Shown piece after piece: positions 10,080 to 21,152 of a DNA stretch of 64,000 bases. How positions within the stretch are numbered: position 1 is the first letter of the stretch; every line of letters begins with the position of its first letter. A model generated the notes under the pieces. The model was not told the DNA's origin. It ran no database searches and worked only from the letters and a program-made list of their open reading frames with translations. The position numbers and the translations under genes are program-made. The stretch lies in NCBI GenBank assembly GCA_022578605.1, contig MU394103.1:186001-250000 (forward strand), written 5' to 3'. The stretch is from Camillea tinctor (lineage: Eukaryota; Ascomycota; Sordariomycetes; Xylariales; Xylariaceae).

Positions 10080-12702
10080 ATGGCAGAAACAACCATGTTC
10101 AAATCTCCAGAGACACCTCCCCCTGAATATCGAGCCATTGGAATCACTACCCCCGAATCATCTACAAACAAGTCTCGTACCAACAAACATGCCTCTTTGG
10201 GGACACCGGAGACACCTTTGGTCGAACCTCTTACACCTTCGGGGACAGAATATGACGATATCAATTCAGTGGCGTTCTACGTACGCCTCCCTTTGCTCCT
10301 TGATGAACTTTTGGGTGCTTCAAGCGTACTTGTGAGCTCTGAGATAGTGAGAGTCTTCTTAATCTCACGACCGCTTCCCGACCGCAAGCAACTACGGAGT
10401 GTGTTCGAGAAGCTCTATCAGTGCTGTGCCGAGTTATGCCTAGATACGCAAGATGGTTCCGAAGGCATATTAGAGTCTCATGCCAAATATTCCCCTCTCC
10501 ACTCCACCGACGAAAATGAGGAGCATAGCAACGAGTCTGATAATGGAACTGGAGACTACATGAAATCTCTTGGGAGTCTCGAGACTGGATCTTTGGATAT
10601 GCCGTTCGGTAGTTCGGAATCTGGTAGAAAAGCCACTGAGGAAATCAACTTCGGTTATATGGAGTCTCTAGCAAAATCTGAGCACCTGGTTCACCGGTAT
10701 CAGAGGTTGCCCGCAGATGTCCGACACGATTGGCAAGCTGAGCCAGATCACGATTCAATACGTTCTAAAGGGGTATCGGTACAGCCCGATGATGAGATTT
10801 TCGCCAGCGATATGGTGTATGTTGATAACGAGGTCATTCCTGAGCAGATCGATCAAATCAATTGCATCAATCCTCGGGTCCTTGAAAAAATCCAACATTA
10901 CCCCAAACCCGCAGCCAAGAAACCTCATAAATCGACCCCGCAGGTACGAAATGCATTGAGAACACCAGGCGCGCCGTCAAGAACTCCAAAGGCCCAGTTG
11001 CCGGCTCCCAAAACGGGGCCTTCCGACTCTGACAGTGCGATCTCGACAGAAAGCAGCATGGACATGGCGTTCCAAACCACATCCGAGTTCGTACAGGAGA
11101 GCCTCGAACAAGTCGAACGTTTCGAGCTGTGCACGAATTCGCAGAAAACCTATGGCGAGATTTTCGCTTTCCTAAATGAGCCAGACTCAGGCGATAAGGA
11201 CACGTGGATGAGCGGCGCAGGGTGGAAAATCCTAGTCGAATCGGCCTTCTGTGACCAACAGAAGGGAAACATTCACTATGCCTTGACCGCAGTGGCACTG
11301 AGCCGATGGCATCACAATCAGACACAACGTGAATCCTCACTGTCGAGAAAGAAGGTGGCTGGAAAAGTATCGAAAATGATTATTGGGGAAGAGCCCGACG
11401 ATATCAGCGCGAAAGAAGCATGGGAACGAAAACGCAAGAGTTTCAACGCGCACTTGACTCGTGGTAGGAAGTGGTCTACACTGGCAAAAGAGTTTGGCTA
11501 TGGCGTCCTCTTTAAAAATGTATGGTGAGTGTCAGCATCCAGCCTCTCGAGCATGATGATAGCTCAGCTAATCTTTTTCCGAAGGAAATTGGGGAAATCC
11601 TCCAACGACGACATAAAGAATCTTATTTTGCTTCTCAAAAAGAACGCGACCAAGTTGGCCGTACTTGAACTAATGAACGACCAAATGGAGCTGCTCCTAA
11701 AAAATGGCCGTACGGAGCCGGATGTTTTTAGGAAGCGACTAGAAGAACAAAAATTGGCCGAGCCTCTCCCATCGCCGCCTCGTACATACGACCGAGTGTC
11801 CGACCTCAAGGAACGAATGAGAGACCTTTTGGGGGTCTCTAGAAGTAAACTTCAACTGAAAGATAAGAGCTTCATGTTCGATCCCGATGTTCTAGATGGT
11901 ACAGATTGGTTCAACGACGAGCTCATCTTGCTTTGCCTTCATCTGGCTGATAAACTCCCGGGGGTTCGTGTTGGCTTTTCTATCCCTATCCACCAGCAAA
12001 AGTTCACGACCAAGATGATGGCTAGACCGTTCGAGAGAGCCGCGAAGGAAATCCAGCGATCAAGAGATGCTGGAAGGAAAAAGGGGCAACTTGTGCACTT
12101 TTTCCCCCTCCTCCAGCACGAAAACCACTTCAGCCTCCTCGAAGTGAATGAGATGGATAATTGCATTTATCACTATGATGCTCTAGCAAAAGGCCCGAAA
12201 AAGAACATCAAGGTGAGTGGGATCTTGCGTCGTCTTCTGCTCAGATCTGGTTCGGCACTAACCCTGTAGCAGAAAGCATTGATACAAGAAAAGCAGTTTC
12301 AGGGGATGAACTATATCGACGAGGTTAGTAATTTCTATACTTACCTATCTTTGAGTCGATTCGCGTTTACTAAAACATTTACAGCCAGCTCCCCGCCAAC
12401 TTGATGGATTTAGCTGTGGGCCGCTGGTTATCGCATTTGCACGAAGCCGCATGCTAGGCCAGAGCCTCACGCCCAAGGACATTAGCCGTCATAAGGCTTT
12501 GCAGTTGAGGGTCGATGTGCTGGATCTCATAGAGAAAGCCTGGCACTCGGGTATCATATGTGCAGTAGATGAGGCTAGTCGTGGAAAAAAGCGGAGGACG
12601 GAAGACGAGACAGATGGGTTCCCGAAACGGGTACACAGAGAGCGATTTGATGCAGGCTGTGCCTTTGATACGATGAGAGTTGTAATCGATGTTGATGGAT
12701 GA
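10080..12702 (+). CDS. Ulp1/SENP-type cysteine protease (peptidase C48 family)
   Basis: I assemble four exons: 10080-11524, 11585-12212, 12270-12323 and 12385-12702 (814 aa). The introns have GTGAGT or GTTAGT donors, and CTAAC occurs before the second acceptor. The first ~320 residues are low-complexity and acidic/Ser-rich. A conserved-looking helical region follows (about 350-480), then a basic linker. The C-terminal third carries the C48 fold: DWFNDELI (cf. the WxNDExI motif), His663 in ENHFSLLEV, Asp680 in YHYDALA, Gln714 and Cys720 in RQLDGFSCGP. The complete His-Asp-Gln-Cys set predicts an active isopeptidase that removes SUMO or a similar modifier. The length and disordered N-terminus differ from the housekeeping Ulp1. 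Many fungi carry expanded, often transposon-linked C48 genes, and the flanking palindromes and repeats point the same way here. The start is the first ATG of the open frame. Confidence 0.8.
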
Positions 12703-13491
12703 ATAGATTCTAGAGACTAGTTAGCAATATGGATTTCAGTAGCGGACTCTACTTCTCCAAACCGAGAATTATTCCGACCTTACAAGTTAAACTTCAAGGT
12801 GACAGTATTAAACACAACTTTTTATTTCCATTAAGCAGTGCTTTTCCCAGACTCTCCACGTCCACTCTGGTTGAGGGATCTCCTGCCAATTTCCACGAAC
12901 TCATGTCAAGAATAATACGTGTAGTGATGGTGCATATCAGTAAAGCTATGTAGGTAGGTAGGCGCCAGTTACAGCTCATGTGGCTTGTCCTTGGCTAACT
13001 ACATACTGTCGTTTACGGGGAGTTGCTCGATAAAGGAGCATCAAGATCATGTACAAACCCCGACACTATTTCCAATTCGTACGCATAAGCACTGATCGGC
13101 TGTCGCGGATGGATAGTATATATACCGTAATTGCTAGCAAGAAATTAACGGCATTGTTTTTGTGATATGAACAGAATTCCAGAATAGTGTGTTGCCTCAT
13201 ATACAGTCAGTATTCCCGAACTATGCACCTTAGGCTAGGAATAGTGATTCCATAATATCTAGTCAGGATGTCAAATCTGTATCTCTGTCGTTACTCCTTC
13301 AAATCATACGGTCTGGATAACATGTCACACCTAGGGCAGGCTTGAGTCACGGAACTTAAACTTCATGCAACCATTCCCAATTCAATGGGATAATACTATG
13401 CTCTCTCAGGCATTTGATGTAAACTAAGCACCATGTTATAAGGATGGAGTGGTGCCCCCAGCTATGGCTTTGCCCAAAGGCTTATTGTGGA
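12703..13491. other. Gene-free stretch 3' of the Ulp1-like gene
   Basis: No coding frame with recognisable content. Short open frames at 12729-12979 lack motifs. The stretch includes the 3' untranslated region of the protease gene. Confidence 0.4.
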
Positions 13492-13552
13492 CGACTTCCT
13501 AGGAAGTCGAAAATCTTTGCCAAGCGCCTCCACGACTCAACTTCCTAGGAAG
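13492..13552. repeat. Palindrome pair CTTCCTAGGAAG, right side of the Ulp1-like gene
   Basis: A perfect 18-mer, CGACTTCCTAGGAAGTCG (13492-13509), and a 12-bp core (13541-13552) lie 48 bp apart. They mirror the pair at 9775-9904. Both pairs are followed by an ATGAAGGGG-like stretch and a pyrimidine-rich tract, so each could belong to a promoter-like module or to an element end. Confidence 0.6.
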
Positions 13553-13553
13553 C

Positions 13554-14412
13554 CATTGCATGGGTCTTATCAATATGATATGTGCGCTTATGTAGTAGCA
13601 CGGTATGAAGGGGCGGGCGACTCCACCTCCAGAGCTGCTCCTATTCCTTCTTCCCCCTTTTATTTTCCCCTTCGATACAACTAGATATGTAGATATAGAA
13701 GGATGTACATATTTTTTCTACTTTGACATCCCTCTCCTGATACAATAACAATCACCATCTAGTACCGCCCCTCCCTTTCAGCCCTCATACCCATAGGTCG
13801 AATGAAGGGACACCAGAAATATGTCACTGTTTACAACTCTTAGGTCACATACGATCAGATTGATTCTTAGACAAACGCTGTCGAAAGCTAGCAGCGAGCA
13901 GTCGACAAGCCCCCCTCCCCCTTGCGCTATAAGCAGTCGACTTACCATCTTTGGGACCGCAGGACTGTTGGCAATCGGACCTCGTATCCCAAGACCAACA
14001 CAAAAGAAATACCGGCAAGACATTCTTATCATGGCAGTACTGCCGTACCAACTGTTGCTACCTTATTCCTTGCTAGTCCTGTCGATCCACCGAGTGAGCC
14101 CCTGGACGCTGGTTGGCTGCCCCCCTATTTGCTTTCCGGGTGCCTCCTCTGCAGAGGACTTTGGCTAAAGCCAAGCCTCTCGGCGAACCCGAGGATGAAG
14201 ATTTCCATATCACGCACAAAGGGGGCTACTGAAGATCCAACCCCTACCACCGCGAGCTAGAGCTTCCGGCGGAACTGGTTCGCTTCATGCACAAACGGAG
14301 GATTCACCCCCAACGGAAACATTTCTGGTGGCCCTAGCAAGGGTGACATTGTTGTTATTGCTACTACACAAAAGACTAGGGAGGCAGTGTTGCGTTGTGG
14401 GGTATAAAGGAG
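13554..14412. other. Region without a convincing gene
   Basis: Overlapping open frames of 60-115 codons occur on both strands between 13778 and 14260. None has a motif, and coding on both strands is implausible. Remnants of a gene are possible but I cannot identify one. Confidence 0.35.
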
Positions 14413-14982
14413 TCAGGAGCTGATCCCTATATAGGCTTTTCGCGCTGACATCGAGTCACGAAAGATATCTAGTAACACAATAAATAGACTTAGAGAAGCT
14501 AATACTGTGAAAGGGAGGCCCAGACTGACTGGAACGAAAAGCCTGCGCCCGAGATAGCTGATGGGATATTTGGCGCCGGGGATGGTTTCGGCTAAGTCCT
14601 CACCGTACCAACAAACTATACAATCTAGCAGGGGCCTTACTAGGCAGTGCCATCACAGCCGGTGTGGTATCAGGTGGCACTGCACATTGTGAAGTCGGCG
14701 GAGCGATAGTGACGTAAGCGGTATGAGTTTCAACAACCATCGTGGTCGAACTCGCTTCAGCAGTGATGGGGGACGTGGGCTTCGAACGACCAGTCTGGCT
14801 GGGGATCGCTTGTGACGTAGCAGCAGCAGTAGCACAGCAGTCAAGTTCGAACCCGACGGCGCCAACCGGCGTGGCTGGCTCGATCTTAAGCCCGAAGCTC
14901 ACGGTACCCGGGGAGATGGGGGGGTGACGTCCGAGGCCAGGGACCCCACGATCAAAGTCAGGATGATAAGGAGAAAGGACAT
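14413..14982 (-). pseudogene. Secreted/membrane protein gene with apparent one-base frameshift
   Basis: The first 16-17 residues from the ATG at 14982 form a clear signal peptide (MSFLLIILTLIVGSLAS). After about 26 codons the frame stops, but the +1 frame continues directly as a Ser/Thr/Pro-rich domain with a CC pair and VVETHTAYVTIAP. The switch coincides with a run of seven identical bases at 14918-14924 (C on the coding strand); eight would keep one frame. A likely intron (14640-14592; GTAAGG...TTAG, phase 1) leads to an exon ending in one transmembrane span (FVPVSLGLPFTVLASLSLF) and a short cytoplasmic tail that stops at 14413. The architecture of signal peptide, mucin-like ectodomain, one span and short tail fits a small fungal surface protein. 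The frameshift may be a true lesion or a homopolymer sequencing error. Confidence 0.45.
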
Positions 14983-15159
14983 GGTAGCCGCGAGACGTAG
15001 AAGGACTTGTAGATTAATTCCGTCAGTCGTTAGATACTTCGTAATTTGGCAGGCAATGTGACGCTTCTGTCCGATACCACTTCTAAACATCGAGCGGCCT
15101 GTTTCGGCCTGGACCCGCCCTCCCTTTCCCGCCCTCTCGTACCGGTCCGAGCCTGTACC

Positions 15160-15590
15160 GGTCCTGTCCCGTACCAGTAGCTAATGCATGTAGTATAGGT
15201 AAGAACGGCCGACCAGTACGACCCTGGACCGGTCCTGTCCCGGTCTCGTACCAGTAGCCAATGCATATGGTATAGGTGAGAATGGCCGACCAGTACAATA
15301 TGCCCTATCAGTACGGCAAAAAACTTCTACCAGTACCTGGTATTCGTCCTAACCAGTACGACACCCCAGCCAGTACAACAAAAAGCCCAGACTGGTACAG
15401 CCGCAACCAGTACGGTATCAACCAGTACGGCACCCCAGCCAGTACAACAAATAGCCCCGACTGGTCCAACCGCGACCAGTACAGTATCAACCAATGCATC
15501 ATCGATCAGTACAATAAAAAGCCCTGACTGGTCCAACCGCGACCAGTATAGAATCAACCAGTGCAGAATCGACCAGTACAGGCGGGATGA
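15160..15590. repeat. Minisatellite with a period of about 70 bp
   Basis: Two units of about 70 bp begin at 15160 and 15231 (GGTCCTGTCCC ... GACCAGTAC). Three more of the same period begin near 15351, 15420 and 15490 (ACCAGTACG..CACCCCAGCCAG). All are dense in CCAGTAC. Open frames across it read as repeated NQYG..PAST on one strand and YWL-rich on the other. These follow from the repeat and are probably not a gene. Confidence 0.65.
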
Positions 15591-15799
15591 CGGTTTCAAC
15601 ATCCTAACACGACATTGTTCATGTGAATAGCTTCTACATTCACTAGGTTTAAAAAGTACTACGTATGTGTGCAGCGTTTTGTCGCACCTTGGAGCGATAT
15701 AGCTAATTGATGCGACATAGCTAATTGATGCGACTTGTAATTCTACACATCTACTTCTCTTGTATCTGTAGTGTGGCTTGCAGGGAGTATGTGTGTAGG

Positions 15800-15848
15800 T
15801 AGGTATGTATGCATGTATGTATGTATGTATGTATGTATGTATGTATGC
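15800..15848. repeat. (TATG)n microsatellite
   Basis: About ten uninterrupted or nearly uninterrupted TATG/GTAT units. Similar but shorter runs occur at 24139-24155 and 24235-24245. Confidence 0.8.
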
Positions 15849-16539
15849 ACTTGGTATTTGGCTTAGCATCGTGACTGTGCCCCTGGGCGACCGTACGGGA
15901 CGTCTGGCCTTCAACTCGCCGTTTGTTACGGACCCCGCGCTAGAATAGGCTCGCACGGGTTGGGAGCCGTTTTTACGCAGCATAAATGCACAAGGTTTAT
16001 GCAGGGTGGGGCGGTCCTGCGCTGGGCTAAACGAAGGCTCGGCTCAGGTTCGGCTCAGCCTATGCTCCGGCCTAAAGCGGCGATGCTCAGGTTCGCACCT
16101 TACAAGCGCCTCTCGATGGTAAAACTCATATATGGGGATATGCGTGTGCCCGCATCCAATTCTCATTTGCAGCCGGCGTCAAACGGGAATACCCCCTCTC
16201 TTATTACCAGCCACCCGAAATTTTTATAGGGATAAAACATTTTTAGTGACGAAATTGGAAACCAAAAAAAAAACCCCCCGAAAAAGAATTACTTGCATTT
16301 CTTTTACTTTATGGTATTTTAATATTGAGATCCATATAGGGCTGAAAATACGATAAACTTTTATCTTTTAATAGTTTGGCATATCGACTATAATGTTTTT
16401 TTAACTGTCAAATGAAACAGTAAGACAAGACAGAGACCAGGGATATCTATGTTCATCACAACAGGTTTAACCACCTAGGTTAGTAGAGTTGTATTATTTA
16501 CGTCCGATGTACAATACACATATGGACTTATGGTCTTAC

Positions 16540-16588
16540 TAAACACGGTACCTGAGCGATTAAGTTGTATGATTCGGTACCGTGTTTA
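16540..16588. repeat. Perfect 13-bp inverted repeat
   Basis: TAAACACGGTACC (16540-16552) pairs with GGTACCGTGTTTA (16576-16588) across a 23-nt loop. No gene is nearby. It could be a hairpin, a protein-binding site or the ends of a miniature element reduced to its termini. Confidence 0.6.
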
Positions 16589-17482
16589 TTATTCTCTCAT
16601 CTGGCTTTAATCTTATGTACTTCAATTACATGATATTGGTATAGATGGACACAAGCGCTAATACATAACTCACCTCGAAGAACAATAGACATTGTATCTT
16701 TCTGTATTGTATTCTCGGTCATAGCGCAAGTCTCTCTTTACACATCCTCCAAACCCTTGCTTGCGCCTACACCATCTTAGGTTGCATCCTGCCATTGGGA
16801 AACGAATCTGGTTTTGCGTTTCTTTCCTTTCCTACCTCCTAGCTACGCCAACTCAGCCCAATCAGCTAGGCCATTGAAAACTTCCCGTTCCCGTTAAACA
16901 GCCCCCCCTCTTTCTGCGTTGGCAAAAACGGGGATCCGATCTTTTCGTATCGAACCGAACCGAACTTAGGGATTGAATCAAAAGAAGACAAGAGGAGACC
17001 TATTACATACAGCTTGCATATAACCAGTGGATCTAAAGGGGAAAAAAAACTTGCGTTGTCAGCTTCGTCATCATCCTCAACAGCAGCAGCCTCTCCCTTC
17101 TCTCGTCCCGGATTAGGTTATTCGAGGCTGGCAGGGCAGGTTTTGGGTTTGTTACCGGAGCCTCATACATTCATTCATACATACATATGTACCCAGCGAC
17201 ATACGGAGGAGGATCTACCTAACCTAACCCAATTGCCGGTTATCGCGCGCGATTCTATTTCACCTCGGGAAGACGACACGACACGATACGATTTCGAAAC
17301 TCACATTCCCCTCACGATACGGGGACTTATCGTCCTTCTTCTCGGACGCCACCACCAACGTCGCGATAGGTGCACCCACACACCGACCGACCGATTAATC
17401 GCACCGCATCGCATCGCATGAAACCGAACCGCCATCCCGAATCGAACCAAACCCCCCCGTCCTCCCACCCCCATCAGCAGCC

Positions 17483-18211
17483 ATGGCCGCGCTCTCCACC
17501 GCGACCGGCGGCAGCGGATCGATAGTGTACACGCGGCGGGTGCAGCGGGTGCACCGGTACCACTGGCCGGCGATCCAGCTGAACGTGTGGATGCTGGTGA
17601 TGGTAGCGGCGTCGCTGTGCATCATCGGGGTGTTCGGGACGCTGACCGGGGTGCAGGGGCAGCTACTACTATCCACACCGTGGTACTTCGCGTACTTCAT
17701 CGCGGTGGGCGCGCTGACGGTGGTGTTCGTGCTCGCGCTGCTGTGGCTGATCGCGCAGCGCCGCCTGCTGCCCAGCATCGTCGTGCTCGGCGCCTTCCTC
17801 TTCTTCGTGCTCTGGATGGTCGGCCTCGTCGTCGTCAGCATCGAGCTCTGGGGCCCCGCCGGCTCCGTCAGCCTCAACTGCGAGAGGCTCGTTTGGAGCG
17901 CCACCCCGCAGGGCAATAATCAGGCTACGCTTGCGTGGCTCGAGCAGAGGTCGATATGTAAGTTGGCTTTACCTTTCTTTGCTTTTCTTTTCTTGCGTGG
18001 TGAGTGGGAGTGGATAGGGGGGGAGCAGGGTTGATAAAAGATGGCGTAGCGGGAGGAGAGCATGATGAGAGAAAAAAGAAAGAATGCGGCTAACTCGAAT
18101 AATCAAGGCCAACAATGGCAAGCCGTCTTCGCGTTCGCGCTTATCGGGTGCCTGTTCCTGCTCTGGATGATCATCATGGCCGTCCAAGTGTTCTACGACG
18201 ACTCGCCCTGA
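17483..18211 (+). CDS. Four-span MARVEL-like fungal membrane protein
   Basis: There are two exons, 17483-17957 and 18108-18211 (192 aa), joined by a phase-1 intron: GTAAGT donor, CTAAC branch site near 18091, AAG acceptor. The ATG at 17483 has a good context (GCCATGG). The protein shows an N-terminal basic YTRRVQRVHRYHWP segment and four hydrophobic spans at roughly 32-54, 71-93, 99-124 and 165-187. A cysteine-containing loop between spans 3 and 4 (NCERLVW ... RSIC) probably forms a disulphide. The layout matches a conserved Pezizomycotina protein often annotated as MARVEL-like. Family members are thought to sit in the plasma membrane; no specific role is established. The coding region is markedly GC-rich compared with its surroundings. 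The second exon lies outside the longest open frame and was found from the splice signals. Confidence 0.75.
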
Positions 18212-18837
18212 TAAATGACAGTGTTCAAGACGGGAGAGGTTTCTTCTCTTCTTAACAGCTAACGATCTAATCCCACTCAAAAATATTTTTTTATATTCAA
18301 ACGATAATGAATTATTATGATTTTGGAGAGTACGAAGAGAGAGGATGCGGCATCTTTTGATTCATACTACGCGCGAGTTTAGTGGCGTTCCGGTTTACAT
18401 TGGTTATATGGCAGACGATGAAGGATAAGGGAGGGAGGTCATCTTTGAGCACGAGAGGGATGATGGCTCTGCTGGGAAGGGAAGTTGAAGGAGATGAACG
18501 ACAGACGACATATGACATAGCATATAGTGCAACCCAGCGAATATATATGTCAACTTTTCTACATATTGTGCATTACGTATCATCTTTATATGAAAGTTAT
18601 AGGTGTTCTGATGATACATACACATCCGCCAGTCAAGTCACTGATACTACATAAACGGTAATTGAGTTTCAACATGTATAATAAATATTTATTATTTTAC
18701 TTGATTATGGGGTATTCATTCTGTACCGTCCCGTCCGACCAATCCCATATAACGGTATACTATAGAGAGCTCAGAGACAATCCCACGTATCGTAGATCTC
18801 GTAATTATTGACAGGCATTCAAGATCGACAGGCAACT
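18212..18837. other. Intergenic, convergent 3' ends
   Basis: It contains the 3' regions of the membrane-protein gene (plus) and of the small three-exon gene (minus). Open frames of 67-90 codons here lack motifs. Confidence 0.45.
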
Positions 18838-19265
18838 CTAGTTTGAGATCTTAGAATTGACCTTGTTTCTGCAGTAGTGAACCCATTGTTAGCCTCTGCT
18901 TTCCTTATCCTCTCCATCATGGTTTTCCCGCCGGGGAAGAATCCTTGACCAGAAAGGAGGGAGTGGGGGAGTAGGATAGGAAAAAGGGGGCTTACCCAGT
19001 CTGCTTCTCATAAGCGCCGCGTAGGCCGTCCGTCGCCTTCTCGCGCTGGTCGGCGGTGCTGTGGATGCCGGCCTTGTTGCTGGCGAACTCGGCGACTACA
19101 AAGAAGGGGAAGGTTAGCAAAGCGTTGTGGAGGTTATATATGGAGGTGAGGAAGGGAGGAAATTAAAGTACTTCGGTCACCAATGTCGGGCTTCTGCTGC
19201 GTTGAGGAGGTCTGCTGGGTGCCGGCGGACTGCTTCTTGCCAACCATGTTCTTGAGGGCGTCCAT
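18838..19265 (-). CDS. Small conserved fungal protein, 71 aa, three exons
   Basis: The exons are 19265-19181, 19095-18996 and 18868-18838. The last codes for only ten residues and the stop. Introns run GTGACC...TTGTAG (85 bp) and GTAAGC...CTGCAG (127 bp, CTAAC branch site). The start is ATGGACGCCCTCAAG. The product starts MDALKNMVGKKQ, then a Gln/Ser/Thr-rich linker, then AEFASNKAGIH, EKATDGLRGAYEKQTGNKV and a terminal ISN. This matches a small hydrophilic fungal family, usually 70-90 aa, with the conserved TDG.R.AYEK.TG..V core and S(K)xSN end. It looks like a stress- or growth-phase-type small soluble protein, but no biochemical role is known to me. Exon 3 and the splice sites are inferred from the conserved tail. 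Confidence 0.72.
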
Positions 19266-21152
19266 GATGATTGATTGATGTAGTGGTGTATGTAGTGTAG
19301 TGTAATAGAGTAAAGGTCGCAAGTTTAGACTTAGATGCTTATTTTAGTGATTCAGAGTATGGTGTAATAAACAGAGGAGAGACATTGGTTACTCAATTGG
19401 AAGCAAAGCTCGCCTTTAAATACACAACAGCAGCTCAGCAAAGACACCCGGATTCAGACATATGCGATGACGTGCCTCTTTCTCTAGCCCTGCCCCCAGC
19501 TTAGGCTTAGCTCCGGGTTCTCGACCAGTCTGTCTACATCTTGGTACTACATAGGACAAAGCAAAAGCAACTAATGAGATAAACCTGATCTCGATACTTA
19601 AAACTACTAACCTGGCCTATCACTAGCTAGTAGATTATTGGTAGTTACGTATGTTGCAGTCGTTACATGCTTATGCGCAGACATAAGCTTAACTCGATCC
19701 TCCTTCCAACCCGGCTTTCCGGATTTACATACATAGAATACTAATAAGGTACCTACTACCTATCTACCTGCATGTCTTTTTGTAATTTGTTCTATCTATC
19801 CTGGAATCAAGAACATGTCTCTGCCAAGGTTTCGGGGAAAAAAAGGAAGTGAGGTAGAACGACGTCATCTAGTCGTGCACTACATCCCATCCTAAGGTCA
19901 AGCCTTTAGGTACGTACCTTACGGATGCATGCTTTGGGGGTTTACCCTGCAGTTGAGCGCAAGCGTGTGTGGCTTGACTAGCCACTTGCTCCAAAACGCC
20001 TCTTTCATACGTCATTATGACCCCCTTTCCCTCCTCCTCAGAACCAAATCGGTTTCACAGGCTGACAGGTTCTCAAAATCATACGTACCTACCTATAGCT
20101 AAGTTACCTCTTTCCATAGCTTCAGTATCCCTAAAGCACTTACCCCGTGGTGAAAAGAAAAAGAACCGGTACAATAAAGAAGAAGGTAGCAAGAGAAACC
20201 AGCACTTGCTATCCTTAGTATATAACCCACGTACTCGATGTAGTAGGTCTACTCCAAAAAGGGAGGGTAAATACCGCATAGTCTATCTCCCCTATTCTCG
20301 ATCCAGATATTAAATCCCTGAGCCTACATGAATCAGCACTCCCCATCCATCAGTCTCTGTAGGTCCCTCGGACGCAGTATCTATGCTCGTTCCTGACATC
20401 CCATCGCCATTTTAGATCAATGGTAACTCATTAATTCTCGTTTATCAACTTTAATCACAGTAAGCATAAGTCATAGCTTCAGTTATCAAGCACTTCGGGT
20501 TTTGTTTTGAACATAATAAAAAATGTGATATTTGGTTGAATATAAAAACCAAAATGCAGCTGAAGTAGTAGAAGAAACTGCATGTTGGGTTGTTAGGTAT
20601 CTCATAAATAGAAAAGAAAAAATATTGCCATATGTAGCCATGTAAACCCCCTCTCTTCTGATCTCCCCGCTTTTCTCCGTCTTGAAAATAGAAGTTATTC
20701 ATAGGAATTTTTTACCCCAGCTTTTCTCTTCCAAAGAGACATATGTAGGCGCGGGGCAAAAATTCCCTCCTTTTCTACTGTTTATATCTCAGGCGTTCAA
20801 CGCCCATCTGTGCTAAGTAGAATGGGATAAAATAAGACAGATGAGGACAAAATGCTCGGGCAAGGAAGATGTCTTCACTGTACGCCTTTCGCCCCCCTTT
20901 CCCTCCCTACGCCGGTATTGCCATATCGATGCCAATCCAAGATGAAAAATATTAGGAAAAAAAATAACTTGTTTATGCATACCCCCCCAAAACGCCGTTC
21001 CCGTGTGAATATTTACTGGCGAATGTCTTTATACACAATGGTAAGTCTGGTTTCTCGCCCCCTTTCCCAGCGCTGTCGTCGGTGTGTACCTTAGGGTGTC
21101 TTTTTATGATACGACCCTAGTCGAGGAGAATGATGATGATAATCGTATGTCT
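19266..21152. other. Gene-free stretch
   Basis: This is the promoter side of the small three-exon gene, followed by about 1.8 kb in which I see no credible gene. Open frames at 20017-20313 and 20451-20702 are low-complexity. The right end is the 3' region of the GT90 gene. Confidence 0.45.

Larger units (their letters stand above)
15601..17482. other. Gene-free stretch with short repeats
   Basis: It contains a duplicated TAGCTAATTGATGCGAC motif near 15700-15735, a (TATG)n microsatellite around 15800-15848, and a perfect 13-bp inverted repeat at 16540-16588. Positions 16980-17482 are probably the promoter and long 5' leader of the membrane-protein gene starting at 17483. The open frame at 17014-17421 is low-complexity and probably not coding. 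Confidence 0.45.

Noticed and set aside
13778..14260. Open frames on both strands (up to 115 codons)
   Set aside because: Mutually overlapping, no motif on either strand, and low-complexity Pro/Leu runs.
15276..15983. Apparent proteins rich in NQYG (plus) or YWL (minus)
   Set aside because: They arise from the 70-bp minisatellite and the TATG microsatellite. No start context or domain.
17014..17421. 135-codon frame before the four-span membrane protein
   Set aside because: Serine/arginine low complexity, includes repeat-like CATACATACA. More likely the leader of the gene at 17483.
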